A stretch of DNA of 64,000 nt from Apoda limacodes (Eukaryota; Arthropoda; Insecta; Lepidoptera; Limacodidae), in contig OX291549.1 of NCBI GenBank assembly GCA_946406115.1, positions 20,731,901-20,795,900 on the forward strand, in the 5' to 3' direction. Both the position numbers and the translations under genes were made by a program. Below the pieces are notes generated by a model. That model was not told the origin of the DNA. It was given only the letters and a program-made list of their open reading frames with translations, and did no database searches. Positions 47,651-57,941 of the stretch are shown piece after piece. Positions within the stretch are counted from its first letter, which is position 1; each line of letters starts with the position of its first letter.

Positions 47651-48283
47651 TGTAGTGCGCAAATTTAAATAACTTAAAAAGGTTTTAAATAAAATAACTA
47701 ACCTATAATAAGTATTTTTTTTAACGTAGGTAAAAGAAATTGTTACTACAGTTTGTACTAAAAACATAATAAGTTGAGGGAGATTATATCATTCGGGACG
47801 CAATAATTACACAAATAACCCCAAGAGCGTAGTATGTAAATAAACCAGCCACCTCATTTTTGACGGAAACATTGATAAAAAAAACAACACGGCATAAAAA
47901 TAAAGAAATTATGTGTATAAAATGGAAAGTATCAAGTAACAAACAAGAAAATTAATACTGAGCAGATGTCTAGTTTAAATAGGCAGGCGGAATCGGTGGC
48001 TAACCACAGCACTTTCTCTTGCGATTTCACTATTCCTTGTGGGCGCTGCACAGTACTTGTGTTGTACCTAGCAATTTTCATACGTAATTAACTTAAGCAA
48101 CTTTCCTAAACGATTTTTACAAATTCAATACCTACATAAAAAAAAACAACTCAAATTTCAATTAATTCAGAATATTTCATAATAATATAATTCTGTTATA
48201 ATACCTACAAAATCTAAAAAGGGGTTTCGTCAAACCTTTTTTCATTTTATTCTAGTATCAAGTAATTATGGAGCGTTACCTCT
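47651..48283. other. AT-rich non-coding DNA, nothing recognised
   Basis: No supported feature. Confidence 0.5.
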
Positions 48284-48458
48284 GCCATCTAGCGCCAGTT
48301 GACGTTTTTATTTTCCTATTTATGAAGATAATTTTAAAAAATTGCGTCTACAGAAATTTGTTACTTTTTAGAATGTATATTTTATGTTTCCATGATAAAT
48401 TTGAAATTCGCTTTGAACAAACAAGAAAATATTAATTGGCGGCGCTAGTGGACGTCAA
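48284..48458. repeat. Possible MITE bounded by TAGCGCC / GGCGCTA motifs
   Basis: Left GCCATCTAGCGCCAGTTGAC GT and right GGCGGCGCTAGTGGACGTCA A share inverted TAGCGCC and GACGT words, though their order is not a simple mirror. The right end reversed (CCACTAGCGCCGCCA) equals both ends of the foldback element at 52484-52754. Confidence 0.45.
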
Positions 48459-49390
48459 GAACCCAATTAAGATATATTATTTAAAAAAAATGGGATTATT
48501 TTCTCACGCTATGTTTTACTTTTTTTTTTCTAAAATTATTTGTCTTACCTCCATGCACAGCAAATAGTGAATGTTATGATGGTTTATTACCTGAACCTGC
48601 AACAAAGCAAAAACTTTTTATTGATAAAAGTTTCATCTAAACCAGAATGTAGGAGACCGCGCCTTTGTTAATATTAATCAAGCAAGCAGCATATTTGATA
48701 CAGATAAGTATTAAGATAAGTAATAAGTATTTGACAATGAGATGACATACAATCACGCTAAGATCGATCGCCAAAGTGCTTATCGGGAATAGTAGCTGTA
48801 GGTAAACTTTTTAATTCGGTTGAGACATAACCGATAAGTACTGAAAAACAGGATAGCTAAACTAGTTTAGCTATTCGAAATATACTTAGTAATATGATTA
48901 AACAATTGATTCGCTACTATTAGCCATTTAGTTTAGTAGTCACCGAATTATGTTACCAGCAGATAAAATTTGTGTTATTGTTAGTTAATGTTTTTTTTTT
49001 CAGTGTAAATTTCTTTTACTATTGAAAATAATAAAACAAAACACTTATAATTTTCTTAAAATAACTATATATGCTTGAATCTACATATCAAAATAGGTAC
49101 CTACCTAGTAAAAATATCTCCTACTTTATTTTGTCATGTCTTCGCAAAAGAAGCACGTCGCACGTCCCTTAAACGACTTATCCAGAACTCAGTTCTTTTA
49201 TTATCCTTCAGAGTTACGTTTTGACGCCAAGCTGTCGTCGTAGTCAACACTGCGACAATACACTTTTCCCACTGGGGGACTGTTCGCCTCATTTTGCACT
49301 AATAGTCAAGAATAAATTTATCTAGCAGCGGTGTTACAGTCCTTCTATCTAGACGGTATTTGGAGTTTCGCATTTAATGCCCGAAAGGAA
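48459..49390. other. AT-rich non-coding DNA, nothing recognised
   Basis: No supported feature. Confidence 0.5.
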
Positions 49391-49485
49391 TTATATTGGG
49401 AAATATTAAGACCTACTAGCATACATTTCTCTCTCGAATTTTCTCTCTAGAGCCTGGCGTATTCATGACCGTTCCTAATAAGTAA
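49391..49485. mobile_element. Palindromic MITE family, copy G (internal deletion)
   Basis: The left terminal TTATATTGGGAA is joined almost directly to the right arm (GCATACATTTCTCTCTCGAA, GACCGTTCCTAATAAG). Only about 95 bp remain. Confidence 0.65.
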
Positions 49486-49534
49486 CAATATCATTTCAGA
49501 CGGTTTGTTTTGACAATATGTGGCAAAATCATTA

Positions 49535-49700
49535 CTTAGGTAAAAATAATTACTTTATTCCAAAAATCTGATCTGAATTACAGTTAAAAGTTGGTGTCTA
49601 TGTACCCAACGGTTTATAACACAATTTGTTTGTAAGAAACCAACTTCAAACTGTAATTCAGATCAGATTTTTGGAAATAAGTAATTATTTTTACCTTAGT
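49535..49700. mobile_element. Foldback element with ~60-bp arms
   Basis: Left arm GGTAAAAATAATTACTT, CCAAAAATCTGATCTGAATT, ACAGTTAAAAGTTGG ends at 49594. The right arm starting at 49640 is its reverse complement with a few changes (CCAACTTCAAACTGTAATTC, AGATCAGATTTTTGG, AAGTAATTATTTTTACC). The 45-bp loop is unique. The CTTAGG / CCTTAG ends are the outermost matched bases. Typical MITE or foldback architecture; family not recognised. Confidence 0.85.
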
Positions 49701-49820
49701 GCATGTTTTTGAAGCCGGTTAGTTTTTTTGGTTAAAGTTTTTTATATAAGACGGGCACCCGTCGTATTGCGAAAAAAAGCTAGAAACTGCGTACTAAGTG
49801 CGAAAAACTCTACAGTGCTC

Positions 49821-49984
49821 GGAGCTCGTTGCGAACCATTTCGAGTATGGCAGACTCGTGAATTCGGAAGTAAAATGTAAGAAAGAACTTTTATGGATCT
49901 CAAGAGGTAAAATTTATTTGCATACATTTTTCTCTGGAATTCCCGAGTCTGGAATGTTCGAGACTTTTTGCAATAAACTCCCGG
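49821..49984. mobile_element. Palindromic MITE family, copy H (diverged)
   Basis: GGAGCTCGTTGCGAACCATT TCGAG, GAATTCGGAAGTAAAATGTA and TTGCATACATTTTTCTCTGG AATTCCCGAGTC, TTCGAGACTTTTTGCAATAA ACTCC. Both arms are present. Confidence 0.8.
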
Positions 49985-51689
49985 GTTATTGACGAAAAAC
50001 ATATACTATGTCGTATGTTTAACCCATGATTGAAAACTAGTTTTTTTTACACGTCATGCGCAAGTACATACACTTAAGCTATAAATATAATGCAAATGAT
50101 ATTTAGTTACGCAAACGGTTTTTTTAATGCGTACCCCTGAAACAAAATACTTTCATACAAGGCGTGCATAAATAGAAAAGAAAAATACGTATTTATAGGG
50201 TAGGTACGAGTACTTTCCGTTGACCTAGAATCATAAAGTTTGGTTGGCAAGAAGTAAGGAAAAAAAAGGAAAATCTTTTATTTGTAGTAGTTTTACACTT
50301 TATTTGTGATAACAAACTAACATTTGCAGTTGGAGCATAAACTGATGTATGGGAAAACTTTTTTTCTAGTCTAAAGTTAAGTTTGTCTTTTAATCTGACT
50401 TTTAGTTAGATCAATATTCGGTGCTTTGCACGGCACTCTTAGGGATCGCAAGTCCAACTCACTTCTGTGTCTGTCACAGCCAAATTGTTCTGAATCTTCT
50501 GGACCGATTTGGTTTAATTTAGTATACACTTATGAATTAATGTAACGTAAATGAATAAATATTTTTTAAATTCACTTTTGGGGGAAACTTAGAAAATTCA
50601 AAAAAAGAGAGAGAACTGACAATCCCTCTCCCGTATTACCAAAGCTATTAATAAAAAGAAAATAGTTCTTTACTTATTTACAGGAAAATTTATAAGGAGT
50701 GTTTCGTCCTGTTGCAGATAGCAATAGATGAATGCAGCTTTTTGTTTGTGGCGGTGAATCGGCCACCATGCTCCCTACCTTCTGTTGTATTGTGGTTCCG
50801 AAAGGTTTCTATCAGTGGCAGCCTATGTTTGTGACACATACACAAAAACAAGTTATTTTTACAAGTGTAAGCACGTGATAATAAATAAATAAGAGGACAG
50901 TCAATTAATTTCAAATCAAAAAAACTACTGGCATTTTCAAAAGGTGGTCTTAAAATGACATGGTAAATCTCTCAATACTGTTCGTACAAACTTACATTTT
51001 TTAGTTACCACGAACAAATTATGTCAGGTTTAAAAAAAACATGGCAGATGACATATTTATCTTACGTATACAGCCTTTTCCATGTGAGTTCAACTTGCAC
51101 TTTTCCGTTTGTTTATTAATGTTGTAAAAGCCTTCTTAAAATTGAAATTAAGTCTGTTGAGTTTAATAAACTTTTTAAAAGTATAGGTACATTTAAATTA
51201 AGCTTAATTTTCATAAAACTTAGATTTCACAGATATAGAACAAACAGTCTCAAGGTTAGACCTAGCCTTTAAATAGGAATGGCCTTGTAAATGGGTCGTT
51301 AGCACATCTACCCAGTATAATGTCGTTTCTGCGACCTGGTTTTGATAGTAGGTAGTAAAATAGGAAGGAAGTTATATGTTATAAGCTTACGTAGAACATA
51401 TCTATCAAAAATCTAATATTTTAGTATAAGTATGTATTACATTAATAAATGAACTGTGCGTAACTTTCTTTCCATAATTGCTGTTTATATAAATTGGGGT
51501 TCAGGAAAGATTTTTTTTATTTTATTTTAAAAGGAAATTTTGTTTTAATGCTGAAATAGCCAAAGACTCAAATAATTTTAAACTTGAAACGCTGAAAGAA
51601 TCTCAAAAACAACTTCTGCACCGTACTACCTACATAAATAACGCTTGATGCATCCTTTTTATGGTACTAGTATGTGAAGAAGTGAGTGA
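49985..51689. other. AT-rich non-coding DNA, nothing recognised
   Basis: No supported feature. Confidence 0.5.
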
Positions 51690-51775
51690 TTAAATTGCAC
51701 ATAAGGATTTAACGACTCTGGCTGATGCGGGCCGTCAGCTTGTTTGCCACCTTGATGGTATTGGAATAAAAGAGG
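51690..51775 (+). mobile_element. LINE 3' tail remnant
   Basis: GGCTGATGCGGGCCGTCAGC TTGTTTGCCACC followed by GGTATTGGAATAAAAG is the 3' end of the LINE family seen at 32.3 and 62.3 kb. Confidence 0.65.
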
Positions 51776-51879
51776 GGCTAAATGATTGCCAAAATAGCTA
51801 CCTACAAATAGATATTTGAAAGACGAAAACATGTTTTAAATAATAAACATTAGCCTCTCATAAGTGCAGCAACAGATAG

Positions 51880-52020
51880 TTCTGGATGTCGGCTGCAAGC
51901 GCGCCTCGTGCCCTTGAATACGGATGAGCACTCCCTGCGTCGCCCCAGCGCCCCCCATACCTCTCAAGTGCCCCGGGCCTTGCGCCTTCGCATCACTTAT
52001 GCATGCGCGCTGCATTCGCC
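51880..52020. other. GC-rich island, unidentified
   Basis: C-rich on the plus strand (GTCGCCCCAGCGCCCCCC and CCCCGGGCCTTGCGCC). A 68-codon minus frame crosses it, glycine-rich, with no recognisable domain. Candidate regulatory element or missed exon. Confidence 0.3.
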
Positions 52021-52483
52021 CGTCAACAAAACCATAGTACAAATAGAATAGTAAAATATTTTAATGCACACGTATAGATTTTGTGTCACACAAATACGCG
52101 CCCGATCGGCTAGATCACGCTATCCTTACACTCTACTACTTCTACGCGGACTCAATACAAGCACACTATACTCTTACTTACTAGAAGCAGGTCCTGTCCG
52201 TTTTGTGCACATATATCTTACGAGTGTGAGCGCGCTAATGCCCGGTCCAATTTAAAGTTAGCACTCACAATCTTAAGTTAATTATTTCATATCGAACCAG
52301 CGTAAGCGCCTCATATTTAACCTAAAACTTGGTTTCTGAAGTTAAGTTTTTTTTTCAATTACATTAACACCAAAGAGTAAAAACAAAAATATTAATTTTA
52401 CGTTTATTGTTGGTGCTCCCTTCCTCTTCAAGTAGGGCTCTTGACTTTACTAGATAGGTACGTTAAGGCCCTTCTTACAGCCC
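52021..52483. other. AT-rich non-coding DNA, nothing recognised
   Basis: No supported feature. Confidence 0.5.
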
Positions 52484-52754
52484 ACTAGCGCCGCCATTAG
52501 ATATCCTCAATTTTCTCTTCGTAGAAAACGAATTTCTAAAATCCAAATGTCGCAAATATAAAGCTGGTCATAAGCTATTTTGAGAAAGTTTAATGTAGTT
52601 TCTAAATAATATCTGTGAGTTGTAGTTGGCATTTCTGCTAAAAGTGGCCGTTTTTAAAAATAGCTTATGACCAGCTTTATATTTGCGACATTTGGATTCT
52701 AGAAATTCGTTTTCTACGAAGAGAAAATTGAGGATATCTAATGGCGGCGCTAGT
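52484..52754. mobile_element. Foldback element with 99-bp near-perfect arms
   Basis: Left arm 52484-52582 (ACTAGCGCCGCCATTAGATA, TCCTCAATTTTCTCTTCGTA, GAAAACGAATTTCTAAAATC, CAAATGTCGCAAATATAAAG, CTGGTCATAAGCTATTTT) and right arm 52656-52754 are reverse complements with only about one or two differences. The 73-bp loop is non-palindromic. The high arm identity implies a recent insertion or ongoing arm conversion. No transposase frame. Flanks (ACAGCCC, TAGCTGC) show no clear target duplication. Confidence 0.9.
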
Positions 52755-53221
52755 TAGCTGCTATATGCGCCTTAAATGTTTCAAGCAATATATTAGTAAG
52801 TGTGGTAACCGCAATTCGAACTTACTTCTGGCAGCGTTGACAGCTACCAGCGCTTAGGTATACTTAGTATAGCACAAAACGTATAGGTAACGTTAGGGAT
52901 GCCACTATAATGAAATTCTGGAAAGTCCCCATCGATCCCATGTGTGCAAAAATTTCATGCAAGGTCAAAGTTCGCAAAAATAGGTTTTTGAATCTTTAGC
53001 GAAATGGTTAGTTTAGATCATGCAATTATCTACAACAAAATTATACCAAAAGGAAAAGAGTGCCCTCTTGTAGCATAAAATGCTAAGTATGAAAACTAAC
53101 GTCATCTATTGACATGACAACAAACTAGCTGTATATGCAAGTGTGCGTGTGTACGTATACACACACCTACATTGATCAAATTTGACTTAGGTAGTTTAGC
53201 AGAAAGGTCTCAACCCACGAA

Positions 53222-53864
53222 AAGTCACTTTTAAGATATCTGTCCAACTTGTTTACATCCTTGGGTTGCAATTATTTTTGGTGGGTTGGTCACTTTTGAA
53301 CATCCAGTTTCGTCAAGGTTCCATATCATATGAGGTTTAGTTTTCTTTCTATTTAATATATTTGCAAGATTTTCGTAAAACGAACTAACATTCTCTTTGT
53401 TAAAAGACGTAGCCCTGGATAAAGAAGTATTTTCTGGTTTGCGTACTGATAATGATGGATTTCTTTTCATGAATCCATGAAACCAATCCTTTGTAGCTTT
53501 TTGTCACTCAATCCACTTTTCGGGTGCTACATGATTTGCAGCTGCAAATTTGTAAGCAAGCTCTTTTACCTGAGTTGTAGTTAGTCCATAGCACATCTCC
53601 GAAGATCCTTGCAAATAATCTTTTAGTTGTTCATCTTATTCCTGGGTAAAAAATCTTCAATTCCAATATAGGGATCATGACTTATGATTCATGAGTGAAT
53701 GTAGTTGAAGACTCTTTAGCTTTCTTAAAAATATCCGCCAAATATGATTACGATATTTTATATGCTAATGCAACTGAGCAAATTGACTGTCCTTTTTTTA
53801 GGACTACTTCCTCAGCAGACATTACTGCAGCTTTTTCTGGACGAATTCTCTTCTTTTGCGGCAT
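53222..53864 (-). pseudogene. Decayed pogo-type DNA transposase (Tc1/mariner superfamily)
   Basis: On the minus strand from ATG at 53864 the product begins MPQKKRIRPEKAA and continues as a pogo-like N-terminal helix-turn-helix with an in-frame stop after ALAYKIS. A middle block EQLKDYLQGSSEMCYGLTTT, QVKELAYKFAAANHVAPEKW is the CENP-B-type DNA-binding region. After another in-frame TGA come KDWFHGFMKRNPSLSVRKPE, ATSFNKENVSSFYENL and IWNLDETG, where the D is the first catalytic aspartate of the DDE domain. The frame ends soon after NPPKIIATQGCKQVG, so the second and third catalytic acids are missing. At least three in-frame stops and a 3' truncation make it dead. The order of domains and motif spelling identify pogo/Tigger-like elements; this is recognition, not a search. 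The host-domesticated CENP-B-like alternative is ruled out by the damage. Confidence 0.85.
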
Positions 53865-53929
53865 CCAATGGTGATAAAAATAAGTAAAACCAGTTTTAAG
53901 AAACTACAGTAACTACAATATGCAAAAGT

Positions 53930-54002
53930 AATGAATCGGACAGGGGCCGACGCATTGAATCGGTTGACCGTTTCAACGCGACGGTACCTGTCCGATTCAT
54001 TG
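53930..54002. repeat. Palindrome GAATCGGACAGG, possible transposon end
   Basis: AATGAATCGGACAGG at 53930 is mirrored by CCTGTCCGATTCATT ending at 54001. A related text CGTCCGTTTCATTGCG follows at about 54318. It lies 65 bp beyond the 5' end of the pogo relic and may be its terminal region or a separate small element. Confidence 0.6.
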
Positions 54003-54429
54003 TGAATCTAATGTTAAAACATTATGACCAAATTCGAAATAATGAAGTAATTTATAATTTTAACCGTTCCGAATCTTCGTGAGAATATGTCACAGCAAGC
54101 CCAACTATTATAATTGTAGCTTAAGTTGTTATCGAATTTTATACAGTTTGCAAACAAACGATATTTTTTACAAAACTCCTGCGGTTCAACAACGTGCGAA
54201 AAAGTGAACTAAATAATGGCCACCGGGATCTGCCATCATTGTGGTTTATCTATGGTCATCAGTGTTGCCAATAACCAAAACCAAAATATCAAGATATCAT
54301 GTGTCCGTTTCATAACGCGTCCGTTTCATTGCGTATATTGAAGGGTTTTGTTTAATTATTAGTTTTAGCAGGTAAAAATCCGCCATTTTGATTTCCAATA
54401 ATTTTAATATCACCTATGACACGGTAGTA

Positions 54430-54565
54430 GTTAAGATGAATCTAAGCACGTATAATTTATTAAAATCGGTTTAGCCGTTTAGTAGTTACGTGGGAACATA
54501 GAGTCCCATATACATACAGGTCAAACATATATACCCTACTTTTGGGCTTTGCCGTAGTCTGGTAA
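54430..54565. repeat. Lepidopteran dispersed repeat, terminal part
   Basis: AAAATCGGTTTAGCCGTTTA G, CGTGGGAACATAGAG and TTTTGGGCTTTGCCGTAGTC TGGTA are typical of the common 'AAATCGGTCCAGCCGTT' repeats. Confidence 0.5.
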
Positions 54566-55128
54566 AAAAAACAATAAAGTACCTACTTGAGAAATATACT
54601 TATTCATTTAATTTGACTTTTGATTTTTATTTTTGCACTAAAAAAATTTGAATTATCGTACGAGTCTATCAAACTCAAACTCGAAGGTAGATCGCCATTC
54701 TCGTAAGTTCATATTCAGTCATTAATAATGACATTAGCTTTACGTAACATGCCTACCCTGCAATTCGATCCGAAAATCGAAAGTGGGTTAAAATTCGATC
54801 ACAATATTTAAAACAAAAAAACTAATATACAAAGTGAAGTGAAATAAAACCTTTATAAAACCACGACTTCTGCACAAATTTATATCCTTTACCATCCTGC
54901 ATTACAAAACATAATAAAACGACGTTATCAGCTTACGCAATGCTCCGCATCAATATACAAGCCCCGAACATGACAAACCACATGCTTCAGGTCACTGGTT
55001 AAATAACTTTCATGACAAAGTTGACAAATCAACATTTAATGACATCACATTCCGAATTCAAGGCGAAACCATCTGCCACATATTCAGCTTCTCAATGGAG
55101 CTGCGCGAGTATGGGATTTAAGTTTACA
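54566..55128. other. AT-rich non-coding DNA, nothing recognised
   Basis: No supported feature. Confidence 0.5.
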
Positions 55129-55273
55129 GGGACCTATTGGAAGTCTCGGGCTATTCGGACTCTGGAACTCGAAAAAAAAAGTATGCAAGTACATTCATGG
55201 GTTGCAAAAGATAAGTCAGACTTTCATTCAATTGCAGAGTCCGATAAGCTCGAGGCTGTTCCCAATAAGGTCT
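55129..55273. mobile_element. Palindromic MITE family, copy I
   Basis: GGGACCTATTGGAAGTCTCG, GGCTATTCGGACTCTGGAAC, AGTATGCAAGTACATTCATG GGTTGC and GATAAGTCAGACTTTC, then GCAGAGTCCGATAAGCTCGA GGCTGTTCCCAATAAGGTC. The right arm is shortened by about 40 bases. Confidence 0.85.
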
Positions 55274-55789
55274 CAGAAGCTCGGTTCAGCCTAAAAGTGG
55301 TCGATATATTGTGTTGACATTTTTGACAAAGGTGACCTCTACCAAAGGTTGACCCGGTCACAGCCTACATTCTCAAAGTGTTCATGCAATAAAAGATGTT
55401 ATTGAGCCATAACTGACTCAAACTTAGTCCACTATCATTATTTTTGTTGTTTGGGCTCCATGAATACGATTTACATTTCGTACAATACATGAAACTGTCT
55501 TGTATTTACTCCTTTTGCGTGTTATCTCGACATCCTTTATTTCTTTTTCCCAAAATAAATTTAAAAATATACGTAGGTACGTACAACAGGTACATCGTCC
55601 ATTTTGTACAAACACACTTCGCTCGGCGCATTCGAGTATCAAAACAACAATTCACATTTCAATTTAAATCTACAAAAAGTAAAAAACAAATCTAGAAACA
55701 AGAATGTTAACTAACACGCAAGAAAATGTCAAGGACAGTAAATCCCCTTTGTTCAGTGTTTCAATTTCAATTCAATACCAATTTTCTTT

Positions 55790-55930
55790 GTTGATCCCGG
55801 CGGAGGTAGCCGCGCCTGGTCGTCCCTGGATGCGTAACTAGGACGGCGTGGGGTCACGCGGCCGCGCGCCTGACTTGCTTCCCGCTTGATCCGCCCCGAC
55901 CTGCCTCACGACCTACTTGTTCCACTGCCT
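55790..55930. other. GC-rich island, unidentified
   Basis: The most GC-rich stretch of the window (GGCGGAGGTAGCCGCGCC, GGTCACGCGGCCGCGCGCC, GATCCGCCCCGACC). Many CpGs, no repeat signature, no long frame. Candidate regulatory element. Confidence 0.35.
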
Positions 55931-56616
55931 TATCGGCTACTCTACACTCCATGCATGAGCATGACCTAACATTTTCATAGTTATTTTTAATCGATTTGTA
56001 TTGTTGATTTATGATGTAATTGTGGGATATACTTAATTAAGACTATGGCATATCCTAGCAAAAGCGTGCCGTATCGACCAGTGTACAAAGACATATTACG
56101 GTATTGAAGCATTCAAAGAAACACAGTTCAACGTAAGATATGCGCTAGCACGTGACCGTACGTTGAAAATCTCGATTTTCTCGGTTTTTAGAACTATGAA
56201 ATTAGTAATAATTGTAATGTTAATATATATTTTATATAATAAGAAGCAAGAGAATGTCACTATTATTTTTCCAAACAATTTGAATTAAAGCCCAAAAATA
56301 AAGTGTAATTTACTTACTTAATAAAGGTTTGAACAATAACATATATTTCATTCACGTCAAAAACAAAATTAACCAAATCCTTGCAAACTTAACTTTTGGT
56401 ACCTATGCCATCACCTTTAGCGTTATATTTCCGTAAATACCCGGAGAAAAGTGTAAGTTTAATTATCTAATGCGACAGTTAACACTTGTAATCGTCTATC
56501 GAACCCATTTTGGAACAAATGTCTTGATAGTACATTATGTATATATACTAACTATAAATAATATTCGTTTTAATATGGAAAGGTAATTGTTTGGTAAATT
56601 TGTCGTGGCTAAATTA
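55931..56616. other. AT-rich non-coding DNA, nothing recognised
   Basis: No supported feature. Confidence 0.5.
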
Positions 56617-56620
56617 TTAA

Positions 56621-56850
56621 GGCGATAACGATCCGCGTCTCCTCGTAGCGTGCCTCATTCAAAGGAAGTTTGAACTTATTTTAGATATAATCAAACACTA
56701 TGAAATTTGGCAAACATATCTAGGTCTGCAGTGTGCGAGTTTTCTCTTAAATTGTGTAGGTTAAATCTTCTATATTTAATAAATAAAATTAAATAAGCAA
56801 TTATTGTTTAGTATTTCGAAAACGGCTATAACGATTTGGATAAAATTTAG
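56621..56850. mobile_element. TTAA-flanked MITE family, copy 2 (truncated)
   Basis: TTAA at 56617-56620 followed by GGCGATAACGATCCGCGTCT CCTCGTAGCGTGCCTCATTC, then ATGAAATTTGGCAAACATAT and TAGGTCTGCAGTGTGCGAG. These blocks match copy 3 (63695 onward) in order. No right terminus found. Confidence 0.65.
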
Positions 56851-57066
56851 TATTTAAGTTTTGCTTTTTAAGTTTACCTATATGGTAGTATTTTTTGTTG
56901 CCCAGGTACTAAATAAAATTTACATACTATTATCTCGTTATTTTTCGCGTCATAGCCAATTGAGCTTATGGAGATTTGGGTTTAGGACTTGGGTTGCGGT
57001 TCAAACCCTAATAAACACGGTTATTGAACTTTTGTTCGATAAAATAAATCTTAGACCCCTTTTCTC

Positions 57067-57240
57067 TATTTTCCTTTAAAGTTTCGGCAAAGAAATCTTC
57101 AAAGCTCGGAGTGCTATTAGTTTACAACTTTTTACATATTAATTTATTATGTAACTGAACTACTCACGCACGCTCAGTTACATATCGCGTCATCCTTGTT
57201 TTTACTCATGTTCTCTATACCGTAGTACTGCCTCTTAAGG
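57067..57240. repeat. Dispersed repeat, copy 2 (pair with 8870-9150)
   Basis: CAAAGAAATCTTCAAAGCTC, AGTGCTATTAGTTTACAACT, CTACTCACGCACGCTCAGTT and ACATATCGCGTCATCCTTGT TTTTACT. It follows directly on the TTAA-family remnant and may be part of a larger old element. Confidence 0.6.
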
Positions 57241-57807
57241 ATTAATAAATAACTGGAAACATAAAGATTTATGGTAGTGATTGCACACATGTGAATCTTA
57301 GAATTCGCTATGTCGTTGTTATTAGAAGTAAATATTAATTGTGTATTTATAAAGAACTGGGTCTTTGTGTCTGTGCACATAAATGCTTATGTCATTGCAG
57401 TTTTCGATGCTACCGTAAAGTACAAGCAACTGAATTAGCCATATTGTGATATTGTGTTATTATGTTGGCAATACTTGGTGCCTCATACAATGGTTACAGT
57501 CACGCACTTATGCGCACGAGTTCACAATAAAAAGGCGTGCGCGCGTGCGGATAAGTCCATTATTCGCACACGTTACGACCTATGGACAACGCGACCTTAA
57601 AATGTCTGATCATACACTGTGTAGAGTTGCAAAATAATAAAAAAGGGGTCAAGTTTTATTTTTATTTACACTAAAACTGTTTTTGAAAACTTAATTTTAT
57701 TTTTATTGATGAATATAGGATATACTTAGATAAGAATTATACATATATTTGTCTGAATTGTTTCAGATTTTTAAACTTGCGCACTTCTGAGATATGGGAC
57801 TAATCAG
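57241..57807. other. AT-rich non-coding DNA with a small stem-loop
   Basis: ACTTATGCGCACG (57507) and CGTGCGGATAAGT (57543) can pair with one mismatch around a CG-rich loop. Nothing else seen. Confidence 0.5.
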
Positions 57808-57941
57808 GGGCCTTATTGGGAACAGCCTCGAGCTTTTTGGACTCTGTAACTTACCTCTCGAAACCCGTGAATGTACTTGCATACATTGTACTCTCGAATT
57901 CCAGAGTCCGAATGGATCAAGACTGTTCCCAATAAAGTCTC
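57808..57941. mobile_element. Palindromic MITE family, copy J
   Basis: GGGGCCTTATTGGGAACAGC CTCGAGC, TTTTTGGACTCTGTAAC; then ACCTCTCGAAACCCGTGAAT GTACTTGCATAC, ACTCTCGAATTCCAGAGTCC G, AAGACTGTTCCCAATAAAGT C. The left arm has lost about 45 internal bases. Confidence 0.85.

Noticed and set aside
56990..57020. GGTTCAAACCC resembling a pol III B box at about 57000
   Set aside because: No A box or tRNA-like fold upstream; single short match.
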